NCBI GenBank assembly: GCA_036852015.1
Contig: JAANDG010000005.1
Span: 62,001 to 126,000 of the forward strand
Source of the DNA: Pelodera strongyloides
Lineage: Eukaryota > Nematoda > Chromadorea > Rhabditida > Rhabditidae
Direction of reading: 5' to 3'
DNA: 64,000 nucleotides
Below the pieces are notes generated by a model that worked only from the letters and a program-made list of their open reading frames with translations, ran no database searches and had not been told where the DNA came from. Each line of letters begins with the position of its first letter. Within the stretch, counting starts at the first letter, position 1. Below, piece by piece: positions 16,395 through 30,046 of the stretch. The translations under genes were made by a program, and so were the position numbers.

Positions 16395-17129
16395 TACTTG
16401 TTGGATGGATAAACCATTGTCGATTGGGACTTCGCACCGAGAACGTATGTGACAGAAGGGCGTGTTTAGATGACCCAGAGAAATGAAATTGTCTGTGTTT
16501 GTCTGGCGTCTCACTCTCTCACTCATGTTGGTTCTTTTAGTAGTGTATGTCGGGTATGAAATATTACTTTGGTCCATATTTAAACACGCCCTAAATTTTT
16601 TTGAACGCTAGATGTTCTACCTGTAGATAAATTTATGGGGACTTATCTGCCCTAAGAAGTATGTCTAAAAATGTACTGTTCATATGTACAATTTTGCAAA
16701 TTAGTACTTTATGTGTTTGTGAATACCGCTTCTTTGACCTTCTACGTACTCTGGAACTTTGGTAAAATAACTCTAACTACGTTTATTAGCGTTGTTTCTG
16801 TTTACATTTTTGTATTTTTTTGAGTTTCGTTTTATTAATGGTTGTGAAATAGCCATAGCTGACTGTTTGAACGAACAGGACCTTTTCTGACGGTTGTCTG
16901 TTACAGAATTTTTACAGTAGTTTTACTCTATAATAGTTGTAGGGAAGAACATTATCAGTATTATCAGGCATGTTTATTTATCTTTTATTTTGATACTCAT
17001 GTTACCCTTTGGATATTGTTCCTTGTCCCGACTATTACATCTCATCCTATAGATGCTTTTATGCAGATTCTTTGGATGTAGATATAAGAGCCATCATCAG
17101 GGGTGAAGCCAACAAAACCTCAATGAGGT

Positions 17130-17236
17130 CATCTTTTATTAGTAGGTACACAAGCTTGCCATCTTGTTTTTTCGTAAACATATATCTAAGGAGAACATCT
17201 GCAAGTCGCAAGCATGTGTAATTACACCACTATACA
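17130..17236. repeat. Direct repeat, copy 1
   Basis: Begins CATCTTTTATTAGTAGGTAC and ends TTACACCACTATACA. A similar copy lies 238 bases downstream. Differences are scattered substitutions and small indels. Confidence 0.85.
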
Positions 17237-17367
17237 AGGCGGATATAAGATGAGATTGGTTACACTAGGCAACAAGGCATACAGTGGCACGAAAAGAAAA
17301 TGGCAGAAAGGTTATGCGCATAACTTTTGCAAAATGACCAGCTCTTATTTAGAACTTTTGCTTGTAT

Positions 17368-17472
17368 CATCTTTTATTAGTAGGTACAAAAGCTTGCCAT
17401 CTTTTTTCGTAATCAAACATCTAAGGAGAAGAGCTGCAAGCCGCAAACATGTGCAATTACACCACTATACAT
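17368..17472. repeat. Direct repeat, copy 2
   Basis: Same beginning and end as copy 1 at 17130-17236. Each carries AAGCTTGCCATCTT and ATCTAAGGAGAA in order. No coding frame is conserved between them. Confidence 0.85.
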
Positions 17473-18279
17473 AATGATTCCCAAAATTTCTCTTTTTTTG
17501 TTTTGATCTCATTGAGTTTTTGTTGGCTTAATCCTTGATGATGGATCTTATCTACAACTATAAAATCTACAGAATCGTACCATCTGTAGTATCCACAGAA
17601 TCCTTAACGTTATATTTTGTATCAATAAAAGAGTTTATATAATTTCTCTGTAGTATTGCACATGGATACATTAGGTAATAAAATAGTTTATTGTGTACTT
17701 CGTACATATACGTTTCAGCAAATAAATAACTGCTACCCAAATGAATATATGTAGCATCACGTACGTAGGCTCAGAGATACTTGTGTTCGGCGGGTATTAT
17801 TATGAGGTAGCTGTGCTACCTTATCCATTTGTATTTCTAAAATATATAGTCTTCAAATCTACAATTAAAAGCATTTTACGGCCTGACCCGCGCACAAGTA
17901 TCTGAACCATTTTTGCGACAACAAAAACCGTAAAAGCAAAAACCAGCACGTAAATTCTTGACATGTAAAAAAGGAACACAAAATTATGTATGGTACCTAG
18001 GAGTAGAATACTGAGGGAAACTCTTAGAAGTATACAAAGATTGAAATAACATTAAAAACAGAAATAAGCTTCATCCGGAGTGTATTATTGCTTTAGAACA
18101 CTAGGAATGTGGACGGAAATAGTGAAATGAACACATGAAAGATGTAGGAACAAATGCGATTCTAATAATAAATATGTAGGAAACGAAGAGTTAGTTTCCA
18201 AACTAGATACTACACTTGAGTCATGAATATTGATAGAAATAAGACTCGAAACTTGGGCCTTTCACACCTCGTTAAGATA

Positions 18280-18463
18280 TTAAAGCGATGTGGTAGCAGG
18301 TTTGAAGCCCTGTACAGACAACGTATATTTAATTATTTTAGCGCACTATTATGCACATCCCACATAAAATTGAACAAGCACAAGACTGAACATGTCTTGC
18401 GCATAAGTAAAGAATACACAAGTCAAGTATCTGCTTCACAAACCACGTGCCACACCACTTTAA
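18280..18463. mobile_element. Short inverted-repeat element, TTAAAGCG...ACCACTTTAA
   Basis: The left end TTAAAGCGATGTGG and right end CCACACCACTTTAA are inverse-like; inner segments GACAACGTATATTTAATTA and the usual mid-region resemble the window's TTAAAGC elements. It is diverged and has no gene. Confidence 0.55.
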
Positions 18464-18732
18464 GGACATCAAAACATAAAGAAATGAAATCTTGCTACTA
18501 ACAAAACAACCCGGAATTCGTCGCACATTCGAACGAATAAGACAAATCACTAATATCATTCAACTACAAAAAAAACTACGAATATAAAAGGTGACACGTA
18601 AATCAAGTGTGTATCATAGAGAAAAGAAATATGCGATTAACACAAAACAACAAACTATATATTCTTAGGAAATGGAATACTCTAGCTAAAAGCAATTGTT
18701 ACTCTGTGTGTGAGTGGGGTGTCGGGAGCAAA

Positions 18733-18738
18733 TTTATT
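18733..18738 (-). terminator. Poly(A) signal for OSGIN
   Basis: AATAAA on the minus strand, about 175 bases past the OSGIN stop. Confidence 0.55.
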
Positions 18739-18911
18739 AACATTGGGAAGGAGTACCCGGATTCAACAGTACGGAGAGCGCTCTTCACAGCTTCACACTG
18801 GTAACTTTGATCAGCAACAACGACTGTAGGCCAGCATCCAATGGGTTAGGTTTCCATCTTCCAGCAGTTGGTCCTGAGCACTTAAGATGAGAGAAGTAAG
18901 TGATCGGCAGG

Positions 18912-21900
18912 TCAACAAACTGGGAGCTCGTCTGAGTATCCTGACGACGTTGAGGAGAACGACCTAAAGTAGAAGAGTGATGTCACACGTTCTACTTGAG
19001 TAATCAACATACTTTTTTACAAAGGTACAGTGGGCAAGTGCCGAGCCTTTGGGATAAAAAGCTATAAATCTAGCTTTTTTTATCGAAATAGTGGTTCTGA
19101 GGTTGGCTTGGTTTTCGGCTGCTATATAATTTCACATAGACGTCAATGGATTGATAATTGTCCTCGTTGCTAACAGTGTATTTTCACAGCTCTCACAATT
19201 TAATCATCAAATAAATTACGGAACTGTAGCTGGATTCTCAGAATCACCGACAGGAAAACAAACAGTGATAGATAACACTAACACTACCGAAATTATGGCG
19301 GACCACTCAGAATCATTGAACCGAAACAAGCAGTGACGACACAGCTTATAATTGGCGCCAATGGATAAATCAACATACCTAGTCATCATCAAGGAACTTT
19401 CAGCTTCTAATGTTTCCACTTCTTCTACTTCCTGTTCCGCACAGTTTGCATTGGACGAATCATCTTTTTGTGATCCAATAATTCTTCGAGCAACTTCCAA
19501 ACAACCGCCCACCAAGTGCCTGAATGAGTAATCATTTGTATTGGGGAATCTATGTTTCTGTTCGACAGGGTGTTTCCCGCTAACATGGTGAACCATGACA
19601 TGGTGCTGTCCTGGCAGGCCCCCCTAAGACAAAACCCGGGCGACAGGGAGTTACGAGCTACAAGTAGCTTTTCTAATCAACGTAATAATCCGCTTGACAG
19701 GCATGGAAGTGATTTTCTGTAAGTTGTATGTGAGCAGGCTGCCACTAGGGGAAACTCCCTGCCAATAGAGGGTTTTGAGGGAAACTCCCTGCCAAATAGA
19801 AAGAAAAGAACAAAATATATGTTGGTTACGGTAGCCCGCTGAGTCTACTCTCCTGGGAACAAGTCACCAGGTTTCAGTGTTGCGGAATACTTTTTAGTAA
19901 GGATTATCTGTTTAGACTGTGAAAAAAACGGGAACAATTACCAAAGATCAGACACGAATATCTGTTTGCTGAAGAAGAAAAAAAATGGGGAAACATCTGT
20001 GAACAATTACTGAAGTGGGCGCATAATTAGGCTGACAAACAATTAAATGTGTGTCTGTTTACATTGACATTCACACTCGTGCCACGTGGATCTGTGGTGC
20101 TAAGGCTCGCGTGAATCACCGCAGATCTAATTGTAAGTCTCTAGATTTACTATGAAACCTAGTTACTATCTGGCGAAAGTTCTTGTGTGCACGACGATGT
20201 CGAGTAGAGTACTATAACGTGACACGCCGTACACTCCATGCTAACGCTCGTTTTCCGGCATACCACTTATGACACACCGCGTATTCCAAATGACCCGCTG
20301 AATACTCACTATGACGCACCTCATAAGCCACATGACACACAATGACACCGAGTGACGCACCACACTAATAAACTTGCGACATTTTAATGATTGAATTACC
20401 TGACAAAATGATCTCCGGCGAATGCTCCTACACACATAAGAGTCGGATCCTCCTCCGCCGAGTAGTCGAGGAAGGTATAGGGCTTGTCGAGTACCTTGTC
20501 CATATTCGAACGACGACCGATACACACTCCCAGTATTGAGAAGGGCTCCTGGAAAGAGGGAGGATAATTAGGCAATCAATGGACGTTGAAATTGGAAATT
20601 ACTCTAAACGATGATGATCCAAATTACATACCCCGACCAAACACCTCTAGGTTAAAGCGAAATAAAGGTCGGTTCGCGGACAACTGTATTCTTAGCTCGA
20701 ATTCAGCTCGATTTTTTATTCTATTATATGTTCATTTGCATATATTGCATAAGAATGCAGATTTACTGCGTTTCAAAAACCGGCCGATACTTTGCTTTAA
20801 GTCTCATTTAATTCGATTATGAAAGAGTGTATTATTACAATTATCATTCCCCAACCCCTACTCATTTCAATTCTGATTACGATTACGTGTGTGTGACCGG
20901 GCATCTATGCTTCGCGTCCTCAACCATCAAACGCATGGTTTTTCGATGGCTTCAGCTCTATCAGCCCGTTCCGCGCTGAGCACAAACATAAATAGCGCGC
21001 GCGTGCGGCGAGGGTAAACAAAACAAGAAGAGACGATGGTGACGTTTTGTCTTTTGAGTAAGATAGGTTGATGCTATTTAATGATGATTGATGTCGAATT
21101 ACTGTACCCGAATTACCGACCATTTGGAGACCACTTCGCGACTATGTGGTGCCCAATTGACGACGGTGTCCGAAGAAAAATCATCACTAGGTGGTCACGT
21201 CACCGAATGGTTTGAGCCCACGAAAAACCGGGAACCTTCACCAAATGGGTTCTTCCACTTCCTAATGTAGTAGCTGGTTTATACCTGTACAACTCGTCCA
21301 TCTGTCCTCACTGCTGCTTGTCCCTTGCTCAGCGATGTGACCTGAGCTCCAGTCCTCCTCTCATAGAGTGGGTGGTGCTCCTTGCCCGTCATCAGCTTAT
21401 AGACACGGAAGTATTCGGCGTAGTGCGTCGGCGATAGACGAGACATTGTGATCGCTGAAGAGAATTACAGATGATAGTTGGCTGATATGTCGTGACGCGC
21501 TAAAATTTTTACCAAACGCGCGAATATTGAACCTACAAATAGCAAAACGTCGCTCTAGCCGTAGGCGGACAAATGGCAAAAACGTAACAACGTCATCTTA
21601 CGTCTGAAACCCCTGAAAGTCATTTACCATAATACCTTAATGGCTCCTACTTAATCGTTAAATTTATTGTTGGTTTTTCTAAACTCACATCTCAGCTGCT
21701 TGTCCGTTCGCTTTATCAAGTGTAGGACAGCAATTCCCTTGTCGAGACACTGTCGGACCATATCGGCAGAGGAGATTCCGTCGCCCACGATCACCACACG
21801 TTTACCGTGACGATCGCTTCTGAAATAGCTGGATTTTTAGACCAGAATGAATCAGAAATTACGGAAATTCTGTGGTGTGTCACCTGAAATTTAAAGCGAA

Positions 21901-22687
21901 ATACCGGCCGGTTTTTGAAAAGCCCCGAGTACACCAGCATTCTTATGCAGCTTATGCAAATGAACATAGATGAGAATAAAAACCGAGGTAAATTCGAGCA
22001 AATTAGCATAAATATGTAAGAATTCAGTTGTCCGCGATGCGTTTCAAAAACCGACTGGTATTTCGATGTAATGGGTCAGACACATGAATACTGACTAGAT
22101 CGTTATCATTTGGTAATAACAGGAAAATTCTACGTTGTTATAAAAGCAAAATGTGAAACCATAGAATATATCTAGAGCCGTACCCATTAATTTGCCGCAA
22201 TTTGTTCCGTAACTGCTTGATGTCGTAGACAACGTTCTTCTCCGACGCCTCGCCTTCGACCTAACATTCAACAAATTAACAGTTTATTTTTCTCGCTTTA
22301 CCTTCTTTTTGTTTGTTGTAACACTTTAGGGGGAATCAAGCTTTTCGTTAAAGACAAGATGTCCTAGTCCACACGCAGATGAATATCGGAAGATGGAAAT
22401 TATTTGGCATATTTAACCTTGCCTAGGTCCTAGGAAAAATGTTGGGCAGCCAAACCAAACCATACCCTAAGAGGTACCCTTAGATTTTGGTGCGCACCGT
22501 CACTCAACCATGGAGCTGCCAAGGGACCACCATTTCACACTTAACCCTACCTCAAGCATTTTCTGTGTCGTTTTCCCGCAGGCGAGTACAACCTTTCGCG
22601 CGGTTATTGAGAAACAACAGAAACGTCCGGGACATCGGCCGCGAATTCGCCATAAATCGCCTTCCTTCTGAAAGTACTCTATGAAAT

Positions 22688-22735
<48 letters not shown>

Positions 22736-25700
22736 TCATCCCCTTTTCTCCACGATATCTCAAATTACCGGATATCTTGAGCCCTAGATAAGGGCGCAAT
22801 TTACTCTCAGGATAATCACTCAAAATTCCCCTTTTTTTGAAGTGCTTGACCAAGGGTAAAGGACCAAAGGTTTCTCAGGGATAAAGCGAGCAAACCTCAC
22901 GAAAATCTATTTGCCAAACGAGTGGCCCTCCTCTCTTTCAACGCGAGCGAATAGTTCAAGTGCAAATAGCCAAAACAAAACAAAAATCTCTAAACCGTAG
23001 GGTTTAAGTAGTAGTCACGCTAGAATAAACAGAGGTGCACATTTTGACCGCGAGAAGCTGGCAAAACTCCAGTGAAATTTTAGAAATCCTATTTGCTCAA
23101 TGACCAGTGCATAAAATACAGAAAACAGAGAACAAGACTAGAGAAATCAAAATCAGAAACTACACTACGGTAACTACAGTGATATCTGATATCCCGCAAT
23201 CATATGTTTACTCTTTACCTATACCGTAGTAAACTTCCCTACTAACATAACAGGTCTAGAGACAGATATGGCAGGATTACGGTAGCTTGACTAGATATTT
23301 ATACCGTAGTAAATACAGTACGACACAAACAGTTACAGTACCTTAATAGAGGTGACCCTGATGTGACTCTTCATTCGTTGCTTCATTCCCAGTCTTTCCG
23401 CATACGCTTCCATGTATCGACTGTACGTTACCGCTGGTATACGGGCGGTACTTGGTGGTTCTTCTGAATTATTATAAATGAATTCGTTTTCCTCAACACT
23501 TCCCAAGTTTACGACCAATTTATGACTTTAACAGTAACTAGTCGTACCAGTTATCATTATTACTAAATGTTTACTGCATTATCAGTAAGAACACAGTACC
23601 GCGAGCCATAAACTTGGACACTAACAATAAGCTTACAATTAGTGAATAATACTACTACAATCAGAGACCATACAACTCAATGCATAGGATTTCTGGAGCT
23701 CTTCCTAGTAAAACAATTTCGGCTAAAACCTACTAATAGAAATGTTATTTGGGTGCTAAACAACTCCATAAGCGCACGACCTAAAGGACTTTAACGCTTT
23801 AATCACCCTCCCTAACCTAACAAAAAAAATCAGAAGGAAAATTTATGAAAAAGTACCTCCTTGCCATTCTGCTATCGAATACCCAGGAAGATCCAACCAA
23901 CTATGGAATGAGACGGCCAGCATCTAAAGATAATTATTCATCTTTTCAGCGTCATACAGTTTCCATACTAAAAATTTGTAGTTTGCAGCTAAACTTCCCA
24001 GACAGTGGGTCAAGATACCCACCGGTTCAGTTCAGTAACGCTATGCGGATTGATTTGATTTATGCTTGCGGTATCTCACGTATACCGAATTTTGTTCAGC
24101 AGCAGTTAAGTTTTTCAGTCAGTCTCTCTCGTTTCATACATATTTATATTTCCCAAGCATTTCCACTACTGTATCTATTAGCTAAATGATGCAGACTTGT
24201 TACCAATCAGCTCAAAAAGTTCGTAATTCAGTCAGACAGATCGACCGGTGCCGCCAGTCTCTCTTTTGGAACAGATACAGAACACAATTTGCAATTTCCG
24301 AGAAAAACACAGCAAATGTCGGGGAAAATTTGAGCTCGTTGAACTTTTTTTTCACCGACTACTTCGGATAAGATGGGAAGGGTCAAACAAGGAAACCAAC
24401 TCAGCTAAAACATGTCACTTACGCAAACCCTATGAAGTTCCTATATCAATACGATACACCGTCTACGCCCAAGCACTCCCACGCCCAAGCATTCCCACAC
24501 CCACGCATTCCCACAAAATAAGGAGGCCACGATCACACATTACCGTACGTCTTTATCGTAGTCGACCCAAGAGCCACCAACTGATGATTCGGCCATAATT
24601 AGATGGGGAACTGCTGTGGAGGCCTCTTGCTCCCATTGAAGACACGATGGGTAGTTGTACCTGGAATGACGAATTTTAAAGCGATACGGCACGTGGTTCG
24701 TGAAACATATACGGACAACTGTGGAACATGTATTTTTATCTAAATTCTGTGCCATTTTCGTCATTTCCAGCCAGAATACACCTGAGCATAATACGTGGGA
24801 ATGTAGTTGTCACGATACCACATAAACCTCATGTCATACCGCTTTACTAAATCAGGGTTTTACCCCTGACCTGCAAATGCCCTAGATGCACTTGACAATT
24901 CCGCTCGTAACAAAGCAAACTACCCCCAACAAGCACCCGATCTTAAGCGATCAGCTCTGATAAGAGACCCTATAAGAGGGTTAAGTGCGGGGGGTTATCA
25001 CCGCATTGTTCCCCAATGAAAAACAAATAAAACTGCGAAAGTGATGTCGCTGAAAGACGAAATGAACCCAAATGATGTTACAAAGTCAACAAAGTGCTAC
25101 AAAGTTATTCTAATGACAAGGATTGATACAAAGAGTATTGTAAGTAAAATAAGCAAAGTAATGTGTTTATATAGTCTGCAAGTTCGTCAGTAAACATAGC
25201 ACGTTGTATGATTAGGTTACTCCGTTCCACTTTTGTACACTGCTCTCTTGTAAGTAGGACAGAAATCCATATTACAAGTCTCGTATAAAATATCAAAAAG
25301 CTTCCATACCCCCACGGCTCAATATGAAATACCAAAAGGTACCGTAATTCGAAGTAATTAGCAGTGGTGAAGCAATTAAATCCCAAAAAGTTACCGTACC
25401 CCAAATCTGCTTTCGGTCGTACAAGTGTGTCGTAAAGTGCAGAAATAGGCCGTAGTGTTGATCCAAAACCGCATTCGTCCCACGTGTAGGCCCAGGAGAG
25501 GCTCTGAAATAAGGCAGTGATATAGTTATTGATTATTGGTACTACCGATAAGGCCCCATTCACTTCAATGCATTTACATGTATATTTCTCCATCCTTTAT
25601 GTATGACAAAGTTGTACATTTTATCTTTTCATTATTCGGACTTGGAATATTCTTCTGCACACTAATACAGATTTTATTTTACAGTAAACCTGTGATTGAA

Positions 25701-28700
25701 CAGGACTATGGAAACTGAATTTAATTGAATATTAATTGAATTGATTAATATTTTCACCGACAGTTCCACGGAAGTGGAAAAAATTGAATAAAAAAAAATC
25801 ATAAGATCTATATGAAAAGGAGTTATGCCAGTGACGTCACGACCCAGGAAATCGAAATTCGTATCGCACACATACGAAATGCATTATCAGATATTGACAT
25901 TACGAAGATTGAAGATTGCAAAACTTGCCTACGGTACACTTTCGGACTATGACCTTTAACAAACTATGCAAAGAACTTGTGGCTATTCATCCCTAACTGA
26001 TTTCTAACTTATATTTTCCCAATGGCCTAGATAATTAGGCCCTAGACAATTAGGCCCTAAATCCTTAACCCCATCAATCTACCCTAGGTGGTCTCAAACT
26101 ATGCGGCTGTGCTCTCTCGCTCCTGAAAAAGACCAGTCTACCGCCTGGCACGCAAAAAGTTATGATAGACGCCGACGGAGACGCTTCAGCGAGAGTGTGT
26201 TAACATAGGAGATTCCGACGACAGAGTTTAGCGAGATAACGAATAGTGATGAGTTTCCGACGTCAGAGATAAGCTAAGAGATACCGCCCAAAGATCTTTA
26301 CAGAAAAGTTTTTCTCCCACTTACTAACGATCTAACAACAGCTATATATCATTTAACGGTCGGCTGCAGGGTGATAGGACTAGAGTAAATAAGTCTGAAG
26401 AAAACAAGATTGTAAACAAAATCAGTTAGCCAGTGCACAAACAGTTGTTGCACTAAATTTAACCCTTGTACCCCGGTATACGCATTATGGGTAAAATTGA
26501 AGAACATTACCCCAACATTGTGAAATATACTATCAAGCAAAATTCTGAAATATACTACCGTCTGATGTTTGTAGTATAGTTCCTTAGCTGTGAAGCTAAG
26601 GGACTATACTACAAACACCATACGTTTTCATAGTAAACAATGCAAGAACATAGTACTTTGTTTGTGTAAGTACTTCATACATTGATGAACTTCATGTAGT
26701 ACATTAGTACATAAGTACATATTACTTGGCATAATGCAATCGTCTAGTTCGTAACCTTGTTAGACAAAATGTTGTTCAACAATACATTTTAAACATCAAA
26801 AAATCACGAAACATATTACATTTATTTTCGAAATCCTAATATACTTTTAGATTTACGTAAAACTTTTTTATTGTCATATGTTATTTACAGTTCATAACAT
26901 TTTGCCAATTAATTATAAGCCTTATTTTCCTCGGATTTATTGCCCTTTACCAGTTTAGACAACAATTCCGGTCTTATAACATTACAGAAATAGAAAACCA
27001 ATCACGATGGCATTAAAGGGGATTACCCAGTGGCTAAATAAAAATCACATTTAAGTCCACTATAGACTACAGTACTCTTAGAGAGGCTTAAAATGGTGCA
27101 GTGCGGTAGCCCTTTTTTATTCATTTGCGAAATAGTGGCGAATTTGCGGCAAAATTGGCGCTAACCGCAGCTCAACTGAATAGGGCGCATAATTAATCGA
27201 TATGATTAGTTCGAAAACAAATCTCATGAGTGTTATGCTATGACGTTTTCACATCCATATCATGAGTACTTTAGCTCTTGTACATGGGCCTGACACTAGT
27301 TCACTTTAGCATCACCAAGGCGTTGAACATCTGTTTATGATTTGCACTACTGAAGGGAACTTCAAGCCTTATTAATTATGGAGCCATGCCTTATCAACTT
27401 GTGTGTTCTTCACTCCCGCAAAGGTTTCTGAAATCTTGTCGAACACGCGGTTAGCACGTTGTTTTACTGATTGTCACCATAATCACGTCAACTTTTGCAC
27501 CCAACTTCCACGGTGATAAGTTTGATAACTGAGTCAGAGTTAGAGAGAGAGTTAGAGAAACATAGAGAGGGAGAGAGAGAGAAGATAAGAGAGTAGTAGA
27601 GAGAGAACAGGGAACTAGCATAGGTAACAAGAGAGCACAGGTCGACAAAGCACAAACTCCAACTTCAGACTAATGCATCAGACTAGAAAGACTAGAGAAT
27701 TCCTGACGACAGAGACTAGAAACTATAAGCCCTACAATAGATATAAAAGAAAAAGAGAAGTTATAGAGACTGTGTCCAGGTGAAGGACATCGACGACGAG
27801 GGGAAGAAGGACGCTGCAGAATAGAGTAAGTGAGGAGAGAGACCAGACGGAGAAAGGGAAGAGAGAGAGGAGCAAAATTATTGCTGCACAAAAGGAACAT
27901 GGAAACATTAACGAAAAATGCGACGAGTGAAAGTTTCGAAATTTGTTTTCAAGCCTCCCAAAAATCTGAAAAATAAAACTGTTTACGCATGGAATAGCCA
28001 AATGAGTATTCTAGAAAAACGGATGAACACTGATGCACCCCATACTCCTTGCATGTAAAACACATGTGAATACATTGGTTTGCTAGTAAACAGAAGAAGA
28101 CGCACTTTTGCGTACGACAAATTTTTTTGATAAATCTACAAGGCTAAAAGGCTCAGGCTCACGTAAAATAATTTCTTTGTAAGTTTTAAGTTTGGAAGAA
28201 TACTTCTGACGAACTGACGTGTGCAACAAAATGCTGGATTATTAATACAATGCTCCTTTATTTTAGTTGACTAATAAATACGTATTAAAGGGTCAGGCCC
28301 ATTTCAAATTACCCCTATTTTTGATGATTCCATCTGATTCTCCACGTCAAATATAGTAGGATGCAATATTTTCTAATTTTCAAGAGCAAAATTCACACAC
28401 TATTCAGCAATTTACCGTGGGCAGTCATACACAACTATTTATCGCAGTTAGCACGCCCGTTCGCGCTGATTGGCCAATATCGCAATTGCCACGCCCAATA
28501 AAGCATATAGCCCAATTAGCGCGAAGGAGCGTGACAACTGCGATAAATAGTTGGGTATGACTGGCAATGGTAAACTGCTCAATACTGCGTGAATTTTGCG
28601 CTTGAAAATTAGAAAAATATCGTATATCCTACTATATTTGACATAAAGAATCAGATGGAATCATCAAAAATAGGGGTCATTTGAAATGGGCCTGACCCTT

Positions 28701-28898
28701 TAAAGCAACAATTTCCAAATAATTTTCGTCATGACGTCACGAGTTATAGTTTCTAGTTTAATGTTTCTAGCGGAAATCCCATGGTCACCTCCAGTTCATA
28801 AAATTTCGCGCGTCTTTTTAGAGTGCCATTTTTCAAGCTTTTCTTGCATGCTCCATTCATGTTGCGGAATATTTTATGTGGGAAACGTCCCGAGAGAA

Positions 28899-28938
<40 letters not shown>

Positions 28939-29998
28939 GGGAGGGGAGGGGAGAAAGAAAGAAAAAAGTGAGAGGGAGAGAAGAGACGCAATAGAGAGAT
29001 CCGTGACAAATCAAACATGAACTCTCTCTCTCCTTTCCTCCGGGAGATTGCGAAATCCAGCTTGATGTTTCTGGCAGAAAAATCCTGCAGGGAGGACGGA
29101 AATAGGATGATAATGATCAGTGAGTAAGTGTAAGGAAAAAGAAAGAGGAGAATGAAATGGGAGAGAAAGATAGAATTAGACGGGTAAGTAAGTGGAAGTT
29201 TAGAGAGGCTGGAGAGCTCGGAGAAGTCAGAGAGCTCAAGACAAGACTGTCAAAATCTTTGAAAAGAGTCTTCGACGCATCAACTTTGAGCTGTCTTAAC
29301 TGCTCGAAAAAAAAGAGATCAAATTACAACAGAAATAGGATTTTCAAAACGGATCTTCGATTTTCCACCAAAATTACAAAGAAAATTAAAATAAACTCGA
29401 AAATGTACAAAACGAAACAAAATAAATAATATAAAAATATATAATAAATTCCCACCTGCTCCAGGAGTGACTCCGATGCATTTTCTGATAATTGTTCATG
29501 TAAAACAGGGTCTGGATGAGGTGAATTCTGATTGTAAAATGGCGAAACTCCGCTCAGAAATGCTGATAGGGAAAGGCCAGCCGGGCCATTGCCTAAAACA
29601 TATGTCAGGTTAATTTGCATATTTAATAACCACAAAGATAATTAGCATACTGTACTTGGGTTGGGTGTCTTCTTACGGTACTTTGTATAATACGTGATTT
29701 TCCATACATTTTCCAAATTTATGGAAAGGATTAGTCTTCCTAATATTTTTTAATGTTTTTATTAATATCCTTAATGTTTTTTATCAATAATTTTAAAATT
29801 AATATTCAGTTCAGGCTTTTATGCCGCTTGAAATCCCTATTACGTGCAAAAACAGACACAGACACATAGGAACACATGTCGACATGTCGTTGAAAAGGAA
29901 ATAATAAAAAACAGCAAGAAAGCACCATTGAATCACAATAAATTACAATAAAATCAATAAAACTTAATGTAGACTGGGATTCGCCTCTATCTCTCTCA

Positions 29999-30046
<48 letters not shown>

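Larger units (their letters stand above)
16395..18911. other. Intergenic region between the 3' ends of PNKP and OSGIN
   Basis: The two genes converge here. I found no supported exon. It holds a ~105-base direct repeat (17130/17368), one inverted-repeat element (18280-18463) and the OSGIN poly(A) signal; the rest is AT-rich with nothing recognised. Confidence 0.6.

Noticed and set aside
24660..24770. TTAAAGCG-type element next to OSGIN exon 4
   Set aside because: Only one end (TTTTAAAGCGATACGGCACGT) is visible; no inverse end found, so not listed as a feature.
28731..29020. Arg/Glu-rich open frames
   Set aside because: They run through the GA polypurine tract and have no complexity.
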